Source: Lytechinus variegatus (taxonomy: Eukaryota; Echinodermata; Echinoidea; Temnopleuroida; Toxopneustidae). Taken from it: a stretch of 64,000 nucleotides of DNA. The notes beneath the pieces were generated by a model that saw only the letters and a program-made list of their open reading frames with translations, was not told where the DNA came from and did not search any database. The translations under genes were made by a program, and so were the position numbers. Positions 11,088-23,900 of the stretch are shown one piece after another. Position 1 is the stretch's first letter. Each line of letters starts with the position of its first letter. The DNA lies in NCBI RefSeq assembly GCF_018143015.1, contig NC_054741.1, positions 14,259,736 to 14,323,735 on the forward strand, in the 5' to 3' direction.

Positions 11088-13691
11088 ATGACGACAATGA
11101 CTGAGTTCTGCTTGTTGCTCTCCATAGGGTCACTCCTTTACCAATGGACCGACATCCATGCGGCGTCATGCCCTCAGGACCTCAGTCTGAAGGCTGCTTT
11201 CTGTTCTAGTATGGGCTTCACGTCTGTTCCTACCGATCTTTTACCCGACCTCAGAAAACTTCGCCTCGATGACAATCTCATAACGACGATAAAGAATGAG
11301 ACATTTACAAGGTATCCCAATCTCCGTGCTCTCACACTTGGTCAAAACAATATATCCTGCATTGAGGAAGATGCCTTCGAGCCATTGAAGAGCCTGGTCA
11401 GTCTTTTGATCACAGATAACCATCATTTACCAGCATTCAAAAGGTCTATGTTTAGCTCTAATAGTTTGTCGTTGTTGAACGCAGCATCTTCTAATTTAGA
11501 GACATTCCCGGGCGATGTCGTTGAGCTCCTAACCAGTAGTACGATCTTAAGTCTTTCTTCTAATAGAATACGCAATATCAACTGGACGAGCTCGAATCCC
11601 CTCAATAGTCTTTACCTTGATTCAAATAGTTTCCGGCAAATTTCAAATGAGTCGTTTGTATTGAATAACCCGCTGGACACCCTAGATTTGTCTACAAATC
11701 CACTAGAATTTATCGAAGCTACCGTTATTGCTTCGTTGAATATCAAACGAATTTATTTGATGAATACGCATATTGCACTTAATCAAATACGGAATTTCTT
11801 CCATGGTATCAGCTTATCAACGTACATCGAAGAGCTTAATCTTTCTGACACCGAACTCCATGCCATCCAGGCCGGATTATTTACACCTCTCAAGGGAAAG
11901 AGTTTAGCCAAAGTCAACATTGAACTAAACGACATTAATGTGATTGAAGACGGTGGTTTTGATGGATTGGGGGGTGTGAATCAGCTTCAGCTTGGGTGGA
12001 ACAACCTTAAACTCATCAAACCAAACATCTTTAAAGGAATGACTGCCCTTCGTTACCTTTCGTTGGATAAAAACAGAATCGTAACCCTAAATGAAGACGC
12101 TGTCCCATGGAATGTCTCACTCATAGAGCTAAACTTAGCAAGTAATGAAATAATATCCATCAACAGCTCCGCCTTTCATGGATTAAAAACTCTAAGGAAA
12201 TTAGACTTAAGTGAAAATCACAAACTTCAGTTAATTGAGAGTGATTCGTTTGCCAGTTGCCCATTTATTGCAGAGTTAGATTTGTCCAACACACACATTT
12301 TTCATCTTCATTTTCCTTACCTCCCTTTCCTCACTTCCTTAATACTACAATATTCATTTTGCCCTGACAAATTGATTCGACCTGGTAATCTTGAGACTAA
12401 AGCACCCTCTTTATCAACACTCAATCTTATCGACAATATATTAGGATCTGAAAAATTATGGGATTCATCTACTAATAAATCTTCTTTCTATGGCTTGCAA
12501 AATCTATCTCGATTGGAACTTTCAAGTAATCCCTTGTTGTCTATTCCACCAGGCATCTTCAAAAATTTGTCAAATCTGCAAATACTACGTTTAGACGACT
12601 GTTTACTCGTAGTGTTAGAAACTGGTATTTTTTCAGATCTCAGCCATCTTATCTTATTAAGTATGCAGTCAAACCACCTGCGTGCGATTTCCACTGGTTT
12701 ATTTGATAAATTACAGGATTTGCAATATTTGTTTTTGCCAGGGAATGAATTTACATATCTTGATGGGAATGTATTTCAATACTTATCAAATCTCGTGTTT
12801 ATTGATATTTCCAAAAATCGCATATCGGGCCTAAACCATTCCACGTTTAGACCTCTGTCAAATCTCAGAAAGCTTTACTTATCTGATAATCCAATCGTGT
12901 GTAATTGTGACTTAAAATGGTTCCCTGTGTGGTTAAAAGGAGGTAATGTAGAGCTTATAGATTCATTTGAAACCATATGCCTTGACACTGTAGCGACTTT
13001 AAAGCAATTCAGAGGTAAACAATTAATAACTTTTAATCCTACGGGCGACTGTGATGCAAACATCGTCCTGTACAGTTGTTTAGCCGTTGTAGGTATGGTG
13101 TCCATCTTTACCCTAGGTTTGATCTACTATCAGAGATGGTGGATCAGATATCGGCTGTTCCTTCTTAAACTTTGCTTCGTTGGGTACGAAGTCATCCACG
13201 ACGATGCTGATCGAGAAGAATACCAGTACGACCTCGCCGTCATGCTCCACGAAGCTGACGATGAGTGGGTGGACCAACATTTGCGACCAGCTCTGATAGA
13301 ACGACTTCCAGATTTCAATCGAATCGTATGTGGCGATGAGGAGCTCATGCTTGGCATGTACTATCTTGATGCTGTCCATTACGCTACAGAACGAAGTTTC
13401 AAGACGATTTTCGTGATCAGTCGTGCGGCTTTGCAGGACCAGTGGTTCCTCATGAAGTTCCGAACTGTTCTTGATCACGTCAATGATGTTGGTACAGAGA
13501 AGATGGTTATTGTATTTGTGGAAGATATAGGAGAGGACGAACTTCCTTTCCTAATCAGACTGTTTCTCAGTGATCATAGACCATATCTGATTTGGCCAGG
13601 AGATGAAAGAGGACAGTATTACTTCTGGGAGGAATTGACCAAAGGTCTGACGGTCAATCTCAAATGCAATCAACTGATACCACCTAACTAA
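11088..13691 (+). CDS. Intronless Toll-like receptor (vertebrate-like, single LRR-CT)
   Basis: An 867-residue type I membrane receptor for innate immune sensing. Residues 1-25 look like a signal peptide. Cys28 and Cys39 form a short N-terminal cap, followed by roughly twenty leucine-rich repeats to about residue 600. A C-terminal LRR cap follows with Cys605, 607, 631 and 655. A transmembrane helix spans about 659-681, and a cytoplasmic TIR domain about 712-850. TIR box 1 is YDLAVML, and box 3 keeps the FW pair at 846-847. The BB-loop is GDEELMLG (749-756), so the usual RDxxPG proline is leucine here. The whole protein is one exon, as in the large sea urchin TLR expansion. Two in-frame start codons lie three codons apart (residues 1 and 4); the first gives the longest signal peptide. 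Ligand unknown. No stops or frameshifts are visible, so it looks functional. Confidence 0.97.
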   Translation: MTTMTEFCLLLSIGSLLYQWTDIHAASCPQDLSLKAAFCSSMGFTSVPTDLLPDLRKLRLDDNLITTIKNETFTRYPNLRALTLGQNNISCIEEDAFEPLKSLVSLLITDNHHLPAFKRSMFSSNSLSLLNAASSNLETFPGDVVELLTSSTILSLSSNRIRNINWTSSNPLNSLYLDSNSFRQISNESFVLNNPLDTLDLSTNPLEFIEATVIASLNIKRIYLMNTHIALNQIRNFFHGISLSTYIEELNLSDTELHAIQAGLFTPLKGKSLAKVNIELNDINVIEDGGFDGLGGVNQLQLGWNNLKLIKPNIFKGMTALRYLSLDKNRIVTLNEDAVPWNVSLIELNLASNEIISINSSAFHGLKTLRKLDLSENHKLQLIESDSFASCPFIAELDLSNTHIFHLHFPYLPFLTSLILQYSFCPDKLIRPGNLETKAPSLSTLNLIDNILGSEKLWDSSTNKSSFYGLQNLSRLELSSNPLLSIPPGIFKNLSNLQILRLDDCLLVVLETGIFSDLSHLILLSMQSNHLRAISTGLFDKLQDLQYLFLPGNEFTYLDGNVFQYLSNLVFIDISKNRISGLNHSTFRPLSNLRKLYLSDNPIVCNCDLKWFPVWLKGGNVELIDSFETICLDTVATLKQFRGKQLITFNPTGDCDANIVLYSCLAVVGMVSIFTLGLIYYQRWWIRYRLFLLKLCFVGYEVIHDDADREEYQYDLAVMLHEADDEWVDQHLRPALIERLPDFNRIVCGDEELMLGMYYLDAVHYATERSFKTIFVISRAALQDQWFLMKFRTVLDHVNDVGTEKMVIVFVEDIGEDELPFLIRLFLSDHRPYLIWPGDERGQYYFWEELTKGLTVNLKCNQLIPPN

Positions 13692-14529
13692 GTAATTATG
13701 TCTCCAAACGAGAGCATTTGCTTTTTGAAATATGACTAGTTTATCTCATTTTTTAATATATAATATGCCATTTGCAGGGCCAAATAATCCTATACTATGT
13801 TTATAGGTGGGGTTAGCCCACTTTGCAAAATCGCTGTGCAGAAATAAAGCGGGGCTAAACTGAATGGCAATTTAGCCACGTACTAAAGGTGTGGCTAAAT
13901 GGCAATTAGCCCAACCTGTACAACGGAAATTTTCGCAAGTATAAAAAGCATGAAAACTTTTCCTGTTTTTCTGAACATATTCACTTATTTTAGCATGAGA
14001 CTTCTCAACTTAAGCATGAAACTCCGAAGATTCTATCAGTATCAACGTGAGTTTATGTCAACTGATTTTTTAAAAAGAATACTGAGCCTCGTTCAATAAT
14101 AAACAAATAAAGACATGATCTTCATTAAATTTTGAGCGATGGAGTTAATAGATTATTGCGTACATAGTCTGAATAAATTGACGTATTAATGAACGCTATA
14201 CATATTGTTTTTCTGAGCTGCATAATATTGTAAATTTGTACAGTTGTGTAACTATTTACATGTGTAACTTTGCAGAAAATTATAGTCTCCATAATATTTT
14301 TAGTACATAAACCGAGTTAATTATTGTGTGTATAATTTTGTTGAAGTATATTTTCTTTAAAAAAATCAATTGCAGTGTAACTGGCCCAATAACCATTGTC
14401 AGTATTATAATGTATATATTTAACCAACCTATAAAAGGCAGATTTGCATTGAAATATTAAGATGTCTTTTCTCTGAATAAATCTGCATATAAATCTACAT
14501 TTAGAAGTTCAAGGTTTACAAGTTGCAAA
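13692..14529 (+). other. Toll-like receptor 3' UTR and downstream spacer
   Basis: AT-rich sequence after the stop codon. Candidate polyadenylation signals are AATAAA words at about 14098-14111 and again near 14477. The short open frame inside is not gene-like. Confidence 0.5.
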
Positions 14530-14564
14530 TCCCACGATGAAACTCGCGTCCTTTAGCAAGGGGG

Positions 14565-14803
14565 GGTGGAGAGGGGGAAAGAAGCTAGAGAATAAAAAAG
14601 AAAGAGGAAGAGGGGGAAGGAGAGAAGAAAAAAAGAGAGAGGAAGAGGGGGAAAGCAAGGGAAGAAAAGGAGAGAGGAAGAGGTGGGAAAGAAAGAGAGA
14701 AGAAAAAAAGAAGAGGGAATGGGAGAAAAGAAAGGGGAAAGAGGAAAAGCGAAAGAAAAAAGGGGAAAATGAGAGGGGAAGAGAAAGAGAGAGAGAGAAA
14801 ATT
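14565..14803. repeat. Polypurine (GGGGAAAGA) tract
   Basis: About 240 bp almost entirely A and G on the + strand. It could form triplex or other non-B DNA. Open frames on both strands are compositional. Confidence 0.9.
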
Positions 14804-14836
14804 AACCAATAAATGAGCGGAAGCGCCCATATGATG

Positions 14837-15180
14837 TTGACTGGGGCACAGATTTGGCAAATTGATGATCAAACTAGGGGAACGCCGAATTGATGTTCGA
14901 ACCACAGGGCGCCGAATTGATGTTCGAACTAGGAGGCGCCGAATTGATGATCAAAGATGGGGGGGGGGCTGAAATGATGTTCGAATTACAGGGGGTGTAG
15001 AATTGATGTTCGAACCAGGGGGCGTCAAATTGATTTCGAACTAGGGGGCGGCAAATTGATGTTCGAAAGAGGGAGGCGCCGAATTGATATTCGAACTAGG
15101 GGGCGCTGAATTTGTGTTCGAACTAGGGATGCCAAATTGATGTTCGACCTTTTGAGCGCCAATTTGAAGTTTGACCGGGG
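14837..15180. repeat. Minisatellite, ~30-35-bp unit around GAATTGATGTTCGAAC
   Basis: About nine degenerate copies of GGGGGCGCCGAATTGATG plus TTCGAACTA, with the spacing varying by a few bases. Related decayed units reappear near 15480-15545. Confidence 0.85.
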
Positions 15181-15671
15181 CGACTAATTCATGTTCTGAG
15201 GCCTTCATCAATTTCAAGCTCTAAGCTTAAAATGAAGGTCTCCCACATTTCAAAATGTACTATGTTGATATATGTATATATATATATGAATTTTTTCTGC
15301 TATTTTTTGTAACAATTAAATAAAAATATCAGGTATAAATATATTTCAATTAGATTATTAGATTATAATTGTTATTAATTATATCGTTTACTTATGTTAT
15401 ACTAAGAAAAAAAATGATTTCACTTATATATGCTTTTATTGGAATGTGGAAATAAAGAAATCAAGTCAAATGTTTCAGGGGGGCAAACTCATTTTTCAAA
15501 AAGAGGCGTCAAATTCAGGTTCAACCGAGGCCGCCAAATTGCTCCTATCCCGTTCTTAAGAAAATGTAAGAAAAACAATGTGCTCACGATTTAAGTCTGT
15601 TTACCGAGATAAGTATCTAGTTCAGGATCACAAAAAAGCTGAATATAAAAGTCAGCTCGCGTTACGCCACA

Positions 15672-15850
15672 ACTGGGCGTTGTGGCGTGCGCCTGTAATC
15701 CAAGCTGTGGGGAAGTTACAAAGTGATGCAGAGGTTCGAAGTTCGAGCCCTGGTCACGTCTTTCGGATGGTGACGTTAAAGGTCGGTCCCAGACGTAAAT
15801 AGTCATATCTGATTGATACACGTCTGACAAAACTCAAATACACACACACG
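15672..15850 (+). mobile_element. SINE with 7SL-like front and pol III B-box
   Basis: The first 45 bases include GTGGCGTGCGCCTGTAATCC followed by AAGCT, a close match to the Alu domain of 7SL RNA. A pol III B-box-like GGTTCGAAGTTCGAGCC follows about 60 bases in. The body (TTTCGGATGGTGACGTTAAA then GGTCGGTCCC) resembles the conserved body of many invertebrate SINEs, and the element ends in a CA-rich tail. Subfamily not assigned. Confidence 0.6.
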
Positions 15851-16737
15851 CGCTCGCAATATTTGATTAGTGAGTTAACCCGGCTCACCATGCTCACTAT
15901 GCGATTTATTGCGATCCGAATTTCAAAGGAATTGTGATAACATTTGATATATGGACGTTCCAACTAATAAAATCCTACGGATCAGAGTTAAAGGTATTGT
16001 TTAACTTTGTGAGCAGCCGATTTAAAAAATTCTCAAACCAAGATGAAACATGTGTACAAGTGAATGTATTAGAAATAATAAACCCTGAAAACAACCATTA
16101 TTGAGAATCAAAAGCTAAAACTACAAGGCAAACCCCGATTTTTTTAAATAGGCGTCTTGTATACGCCTAAGTAGTACACATAAGTGAATGGGATGAAATT
16201 AAGATGGTGTTTCCGGTCACTTTATATTTCAATTTTTGAAGCACTGAATAATTATTTTCGAACGCAATTTTTTCTGGGCTTCATTTTTGTAACATATCAC
16301 AGACACAGGTGATAAGTGTGACCTTCTAGCTCAGATTTTTTTTAAAATCAAACCAATGTTAACCAATCACTTTAAGAATAGTGGTTTTGACTACTGAAAT
16401 CGAAATCCAGTTCGAGCCTCCCTGAACTGCTGAATGAATAAAAACAAATTCAATTCTAAATCGTAATGACGACGTACATCATCGGCTGCGAATTAAAGCC
16501 GATTTGGACTTCACTCCGACCACAGGGCTTGCCGCAAAGTTAATATATGATTTCAGTATTCCTAACATCATGCCAAACTTCATATTAAAGAATTTTACCT
16601 CTTGGAACTTCAATATTTAACACAAAATGCGATTTCTTAAAAAACCGCGTCGCATATGTGAGCTGGGCTTTACATATCCTCTCCATAGATCCCACGTACA
16701 TAAGTCATTAAATTGTTAGTTTTTTCAGGTCATTGTG

Positions 16738-17972
16738 CATAGGCGGATCCAGGGGCAACCCCCCCCCCATGGCGGTGCAAAAACAATTGGGGAAAGAAAA
16801 ACAAAAAATAGAAGAAGAGACAAAAGAATTAAAAAAGGAATCAGAGCATAAAATAGTCTTTGTTAATTCAGCTCGCGCTTTGCGCTCTCATTTATCATTT
16901 TTTATGGGGTTATACACAGTGTGTTCTATATTAGAAGTCAATTAAAATGTTATTTTTTTCTTAGATCGGAATATAAAAAAATGGCTCGCTCTTTGCGCTT
17001 GCCTCATTTATTAAGTGAAGATATCCATCCTTTTCATTGTTAAAATAGTACATAAAATGTCCCATTTTGGGGTCAAAATCTAACGTCCCCAAAGGAAAAA
17101 AAATAGGTCGCGCTTCGCGTTCGCACAAATTGTAAATTAGGTATCAATTCTGTCAAAAGTGCTCAGAATGTCCGTTTTTCAGGTCGTAAAATTAAAAAAA
17201 AAATCCTTTCACGCTTCATTTAAATCGTTTGATCAGATACCCATTCTCTTCATGGTTACAAAAAGTAGGCTATAAAATATTAACTTTACTAGTCGGAAAA
17301 TAAACATTTTCAGCTCGTGCTTCGCTCTCGCATCAGTTGTTTAGTTCGATACCTATTCTGTTCATGGTTACAAAAAAGTGCTAAAAATTGCAGTTTAAAA
17401 GTCGCAAAATCTAAAATTTTCAGCTCGGGCTCGCATGAATTGTTTGATTAGGTTTGGTTAAATATAGATACCTATTATGTTCAATTTTATTTTAAAAATG
17501 TGCTTATAGTCTATTATACTGCTCGCATTTCGTGCTGGCATGATATGATTAGTGAAATATATCGTTTTCATGAGTCACTGGAAACTGTCATTATCAGGTC
17601 GCTTTTTAAATCAGTATATTGAAATTTTCAGTTCACACTTGAAATATCCTCTTCATCGGTCACTGCAAAATCTCATACCTGGTCCCTTTTCTGATCAGTG
17701 TACTGATTTTTTTTAGCTTGCGCTCGCGTTAACAATTTTTTTACACATGCATCTTGCTCATGATTATAAAAAAACTGCTCAGAATATTAAATTTTTATCA
17801 TTATACACGAAATATTACAAACATCGGGTCACGTTTCGCGCTCGCGTTATATTTTAAGCCTTATCTTGTCTGTAAGAACAAACCTGAGATGTAGTTAAAA
17901 CTTCAGTCTTTTCAGAGGAATACCCCCCCAAAAAAAAAAATCAGCTTTTGGCTAAAGCTGGATCCGCCCCTG
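16738..17972 (-). mobile_element. hAT-like element carrying an inverted GCGAGCGCGAAGCGCGAG array
   Basis: Ends are CATAGGCGGATCCAGG on the left and CTGGATCCGCCCCTG on the right, an inverted pair. Between them the array core reads in reverse (GCTCGCGCTTTGCGCTC, GGTCGCGCTTCGCGTTCGC), with units of about 100-150 bp. Flanking octamers do not match, so the insertion is old or an end is mis-set. Confidence 0.55.
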
Positions 17973-18590
17973 AGTATATGGATTTTTTAACTTGCACATA
18001 AGCATTGCATTTGCATTTCATTGTTAGATATGTATTCTGTTCATGATTTAAAAAAAAATTAGCTCTTGCTTTGAATTCTCATCATTCATTTATTGATATA
18101 CGTATCCTCTTTCCTGCATGTTAAAAAGTGCTCAAAAGGTTCCCACTTCTGGTCATTATAATAAAATTTCAGCTTGCGCTTTGGGCTCGCATCATTCATT
18201 GAGATACAGTACACAAATTGTTCTTTATCTAAATACGTGCTTAAAATGTCAAATTTTCAGATGGGAATATGAAAAATATTCCAGCTCGCGCTTCGCGCGC
18301 TCGTTTATTTATTGATTCGCGTGATACACAGCTATTTTTTTATATTAAAACATGCTTAAAGTTTTAAGTTGTTAGGTTGGAATAATTGAAAATGTCCTTT
18401 TTCATTTTATTATTAAAAATTTCAGCTCGCGCTTCGCGCTAGTATTTATTCTTTGATTAGATCTGTATCGTGTTTACATGAAATATAAAAACTTCGGTCT
18501 GTATCCCCAAAAACTTACATTCGTGCCCCCTACAAAAGTTCACCCCGTGCGCCCCTGCTGAATAAATCCAGCTACGCCAATGATAAGGAG
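17973..18590 (-). repeat. Continuation of the inverted array
   Basis: More diverged units with CAGCTCGCGCTTCGCGC cores near 18170, 18285 and 18423. It ends at a C-rich segment, CCGTGCGCCCCTG, and CCAGCTACGCCAATG, which look like further hAT-type termini. Confidence 0.6.
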
Positions 18591-19504
18591 ATTGAGTCGA
18601 TTGCCTTCGATATTGCATTGGCTATTCTAAAACGACTTAAACTCCTAAATGCGCTCTCAATATTTTTTAAAGTGATATTACATTATATTCACGAATTATT
18701 TCCTTCATGAAAACATCATTTAAAAAGTGGTCTTCAATTGACTATAAAATAATATAATTCAACATGTAGTTGAAGCACTTAAAATGTTTGCCAGGCGGGA
18801 ATCGAGGGAGAAGTACACAGGGGCGCCTAAATCAGGCCAAATTTGCCCCCCACGCGCCTGCAGTAAAGCCTATAGTTGTTTAAAAAATTACCATAGACCT
18901 ACTTAATATATTGGAAATCAAATACAAAGAAATCAAGCTTTATACGTATCTTAGGATTTTAAAGACTTCAGCAAAGTTCATATAGTAAACAGTGTTGTCT
19001 TAACATTTTAAATAAAGTTTTTACTGTGTAACAGTGGGATGTAAAGTCAATCTGATGAGAGTGATAGGTCGCAGTCAATTCTAAGCCGACCGATCGTACG
19101 TCGTTAAAGAATTGATCGGTCTGGAGTGGGTGTTATTGGTGTGACTGAATGATTCCCATTATAACTCCCAGTTAATTGTTTTTGCTCGCGCTTCGCGCGC
19201 GCAATCACAACATTGTTATGTCTATTAATAAGGGCATTGATAAAATATAGCCTTTCATATATATATATTTATATGGAGGAGCTTCGAATATATTTGTATT
19301 TCATGTAATTTGGTAACAGTTAGTGGTGTCCTAATTATCTTTTCATCTGCTGTAATTAAAATCTATACTTTACATGATTTCGTATTCTAATCATTTCTCT
19401 TAAACAATTAGTGTGGCACTTAAAAAAGTATAAAAATGGAATAGATACATTGTAAATGATGATAAATCACATTAAAAAACAGATGTGTACACATTGGCAG
19501 ATAA
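18591..19504. other. Spacer, single array core only
   Basis: No gene seen. One isolated copy of the array core, GCTCGCGCTTCGCGCGCGC, lies at about 19182. Confidence 0.5.
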
Positions 19505-19945
19505 TATACAAATCAACTGAATTCAATTGGATCCACTTGGGTAACTGGAAAAAAAAAACAATTGGAAACCAACCGGGAAACTAATCCAAACCAATTGGAA
19601 GTCATTTCCAGTTACCCACTGGGTTAGGATCTCCAGTTACACTACCCAACTGGTTCCAGTTAGAATTTCCAGTTACCCAACTGGTTCCAATTAGAAGTCA
19701 TTCCCAGTTACCCAACTGGTTCCATAGTTAAGATTTCCAGTTACCCAACTGGTTCCAGTTCGGATTTCCAAATACCCAACTGGTTCCAGTTAGAATTCAT
19801 TTCCAGTTGGAAGATAACCAAGACATTTCCAGCTAATTCAACTGGTTAGCTATGATTCCCAGTTGCCCAACTGGTTAATTGGAAATCGTTACACTCCGGT
19901 TAAAGCCAATTGGAACCAGTTGGAAATCCAACTGGTTTCAATTTG
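19505..19945. repeat. Minisatellite of CCAGTTACCCAACTGG words
   Basis: About ten degenerate units of 30-40 bp made of GGTTCCAGTTAGAATTTCC and CAGTTACCCAACTGG. The unit is close to self-complementary (CCAGTT/AACTGG), so both strands can form nested hairpins. Confidence 0.85.
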
Positions 19946-20932
19946 ATTTTGGTCCTGGGCGTGAGATAAATAATGATCTGCTGAAGAGGATATCATGGGA
20001 TCAGATTTTCAAGTCAATATGCAAGATTCTGCTCACGATTTTAGGCCTCCATTTAAATATCGGCTCGCGCTATGTGCTCGCATTATAATGAAATGGCGTA
20101 CGTATATAGGCCTGTCCTCTTAATGAATTCTCACAAACACTTCCTAAAAATACCCAGTATACCAATATTCGTGCATGCATTCGCATTACTTGTTTAGTTT
20201 GATACGCATCATTACTAAAAAAAAAATGCTCAGAAGGAATGTCGCCCCCCCCAAAAAAAGAATGTAACTCGCGCTTCGTGCTTGCATCACTTTAAAGTGA
20301 GATCCATGTCCTCTTCATAATTATATTTTGGGTCATTTACAGTGGCGTACCGTGGGTTACGACATTGGGGGGGCACCAGCAAAAATTTCGGGTCACTTAG
20401 GGAGCGCGCGAAGCGCGCTCAGTTATCAGGTATACTGACCTAATAGAGAAATTTTAAGGACATGCAGTGCCATCAAACGGATATGTATCTCACTGATTAA
20501 ATAATGCAAGCGCGAAGTGCGAGCTGAAAATTTTTGATATTGACGGCTAAAAATTGGCATTATAAGCGAATTGTTTTGTAATCATGATACTTAACTGTCT
20601 CGCTAAACAAACAATGCGAGCGCGAAGCGCGAGCTAAAATTTTTGTATATATTGACCCTAAACAAGGAAATTTTAAGAATTATATTTTAGAATCCATTAA
20701 GAGTATAATTATCTCACCATATTCATCTAATGATATTGCCATCCTTTGCTGATTTTTGTTATAGAATTACATCTAAACACAGTCATGAAGCACCTTTTGT
20801 AGTCATGTAATCATGATTATCATACGCATCTTACTAATCAAATACTGCAAGCGCAAAAGCGCGAGCTGAAAATTTAGGAAATATAGACCTGAAGAGGGGC
20901 ATTCTAAGGGTTGTTTGTAGGAATTCTCTAAG

Positions 20933-23900
20933 TAGTAGACTTGTTAACTGCAAAAAAAGGGGTGAACGCTGCATTTTTTAGTACAAATGTCCCACTTGGC
21001 ACAAATGTTCCTTGAGTCAAAAGAAAAAGATTCATCCAAAGAGACACGCTGTATCTATGCAAATAAGCAAGTAATTTGCATAAATTTGCATATTATGTCG
21101 ATATGTAAAAACAGGTAATTCATACTATATATTTCATCAGAACTGCCCTAAAATTGAAAATAAAGACTTAGGGTAAGACAGGGAAGAAAATTGTCATGAG
21201 ATAATTGGGATATCCTTGTTTATTATTACCTAATTTACATAAATTATGCAAATTATAATTTGTAAACAGAGTATTTTTTCAAGAATCCTGAACTGTTTTA
21301 TAAATAACAGCAATTAATACAAAATGTCAACATTCTACATGAAAGAGAATATATTAGCGAAAACATCGATTGCTTCATGACAGTATTAGTGTCTTAATTT
21401 GCTTAGAAAGAGGGCAAATATGTCAAAATGTATGACGTGATATTGCGCTAAAACGAGACCAAAACAACCTCTATGTCACAGTCACACTCACGAATCGGAC
21501 AATAAAGCGATCAATGGTATGTCATTCGAGATAACACAATCTCAAAACAATAGCTTCCATCGGCTTCTCGTATCGCTTTTGTTGGTGTGTCTGCCACACC
21601 GTAATCTATGATACATACGGGCAAAATGCATTATCGGTAAAACACTATTAATTTTGTTCTATTTGTTTCTAAATTTTTTTCTCTTGGAAAATTTACAGGA
21701 GACATTGCTTTGCAGCTTACTGCTTAAATGAAGCTCTGGCACATGAATCATGACGAATGTACCCCACCTCAATACATATTTTAACTTTGTTGAAATATAT
21801 GTCTTTTGGAGACCCCAAAGTGGCAAAACTGCATTTCCCCGCGGCATTCCCGCTACTTTACAAAAGCAGTTTGACTTGTATTATCGACTTGGAAAGCACA
21901 GATGTATTTATCAGTTAACATGTTTCCTGAAAAAAGTTTTTTATTTTTGTTTATTTGAGCCCACGGGAGCCCTTCGAATTTACCCCATCCCCTCTCTGTA
22001 TCGACACTAAATAAAAACAATATCGTGTTTAAAAGCCACCGGCAAGGCAAATTGCGTTTTTGGTATAATAAAGCAACTTTTATATCTATATTTCATATTT
22101 ATCTATATTAATATTATCATTAATGTTATTATCATTATTGTTCTGCAGTTTGTAATAATGCTCTAGCACAGTAAAGGCTATAACCCAACAGGAGCATGCC
22201 TAGGATACCCTTTCCCCTTTTGGTTTTATGTATTCAAAAAATAGTTTATTGTCTTTAGAACTCTTAAAAGATTACTTTTGTTTGTATTGATATCTTGGAA
22301 TAGATTGAGGAGAAAATACTCTACAATTGACATGTAGAAGAGCTGTAGTACATTGAAAAAAGAAGCCACACGTAAGCTCTATAATACTCAATTCCCGTTA
22401 TTGCTTCCACTCCATGTTAAATTTAAATATTTTCAGAGCCCATTCGGAAGAAAGATACATTTCTACTACACACGGTAAAGCCTCTTTACTTTCTCCTCTT
22501 GAAAAAAAAACATAGAAGGCATTGTTTTATATCGCATAAAATAAGTTCGTGTACATGACGGTGGCCTGTCGAAGTTGCCCAACCCTTTATTTTGTTTTGA
22601 CAATATATATTTAGAATATCGTCTAAATGAAGCCCTCATCTGGAAAAGGGCACTTATTAAAGGCAGCATCTACATAGGAGGCCTTGGCACTGGGAAGAGG
22701 GGGCTGAAGCTTGTTTAATTTCTTGGGACCAAAATTTTACATTGAACCTTTTTTGATTTTCAAATTTACATCAATAAATTTTACAGGCAAATAAACAAAA
22801 AGGATTGCACTACAAAATGAAGTTTTTGGGGTAACGTTTCTTTTTTTTTGTCACATCTGCCGGAATTCCAGGGGGTGCTATCTATCGAGAATAATACACG
22901 CAGCAACCCCCCTCCCTTCCGGAAAATCTTGCAGGTGCTTCAGCCCCCGCTTTCAAGTACCAGGGCCTCCTCTATATAATGCAGATGCTGCCTTTAATAA
23001 GTGCCCTTTTCCAGATGAGGGCTTCATTTAGACGATATTCTAAATATATATTGTCAAAACAAAATAAACGGTTTTGGCAACTTCGACAGGCCACTGTCAA
23101 GTACACGAACTTATTTTATGAGATATAAAACAATGTCTTCTATGTTTTTTTTTTCAAGAGGAGAACGCAAAGAGGCTTTACTGTGTGTAGTAGAAATGTA
23201 TCTTTCTTCCGATTGGGATCTCAAAATATTTAAATTCAACATAGAGTGGAATCAATAAAGGGCCGTGTGGCTGTTCTTCAATTTATCACAGCTCCTGTAC
23301 ATGTCAGTTGAAGAGTATTTTCTCCTCAATCTATTCCAAGGTATCAATACAAACAAAAGCAATCTTTTAAGAGTTCTAAAGACAATACACTATTTTTTAA
23401 TACATAAAACCCAAAAGGGAAAGGGTATCCTAGGCATGCTCCTGTTGGGTTATAGGCTTTATACTGTGCTAGAGCACTATTTCAAACGGCAGAACAATAA
23501 TAATAATAGTAATAATAATAATAATATTAATAATAATATCAATAATGATGAATGTAAATATAAAAATATATATATAAAAGTTGCTTTAGTATACCAAAAA
23601 ACTAAATTTGCCTCAATTGCCGATGGCTTTAAAACATGATATTTTTCAATTTAAAGTCGAAATACGGAGAGGGGATGGGGTAAATTCGGAGGGCTCCCGT
23701 GGGCTTAATTAGACAAAAATAAAAAACTTTTTTTCAGGAATCATGTTGTCTGATGTCCCATACATCTGTGTTTTCCAAGTTAATGATACAAGTCAAACTG
23801 GTTTTGTAAGGTAGCGGGAATGCCGGGGAGATGCAGTTTTGCCACTTTGGGGTCTCCAAAAGATATATATTTTAACAAAGTTAATATATGGATTGAGGTG

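Noticed and set aside
14537-14905. Lys/Glu/Arg-rich and Ser/Phe-rich open frames
   Set aside because: Shadows of the polypurine tract.
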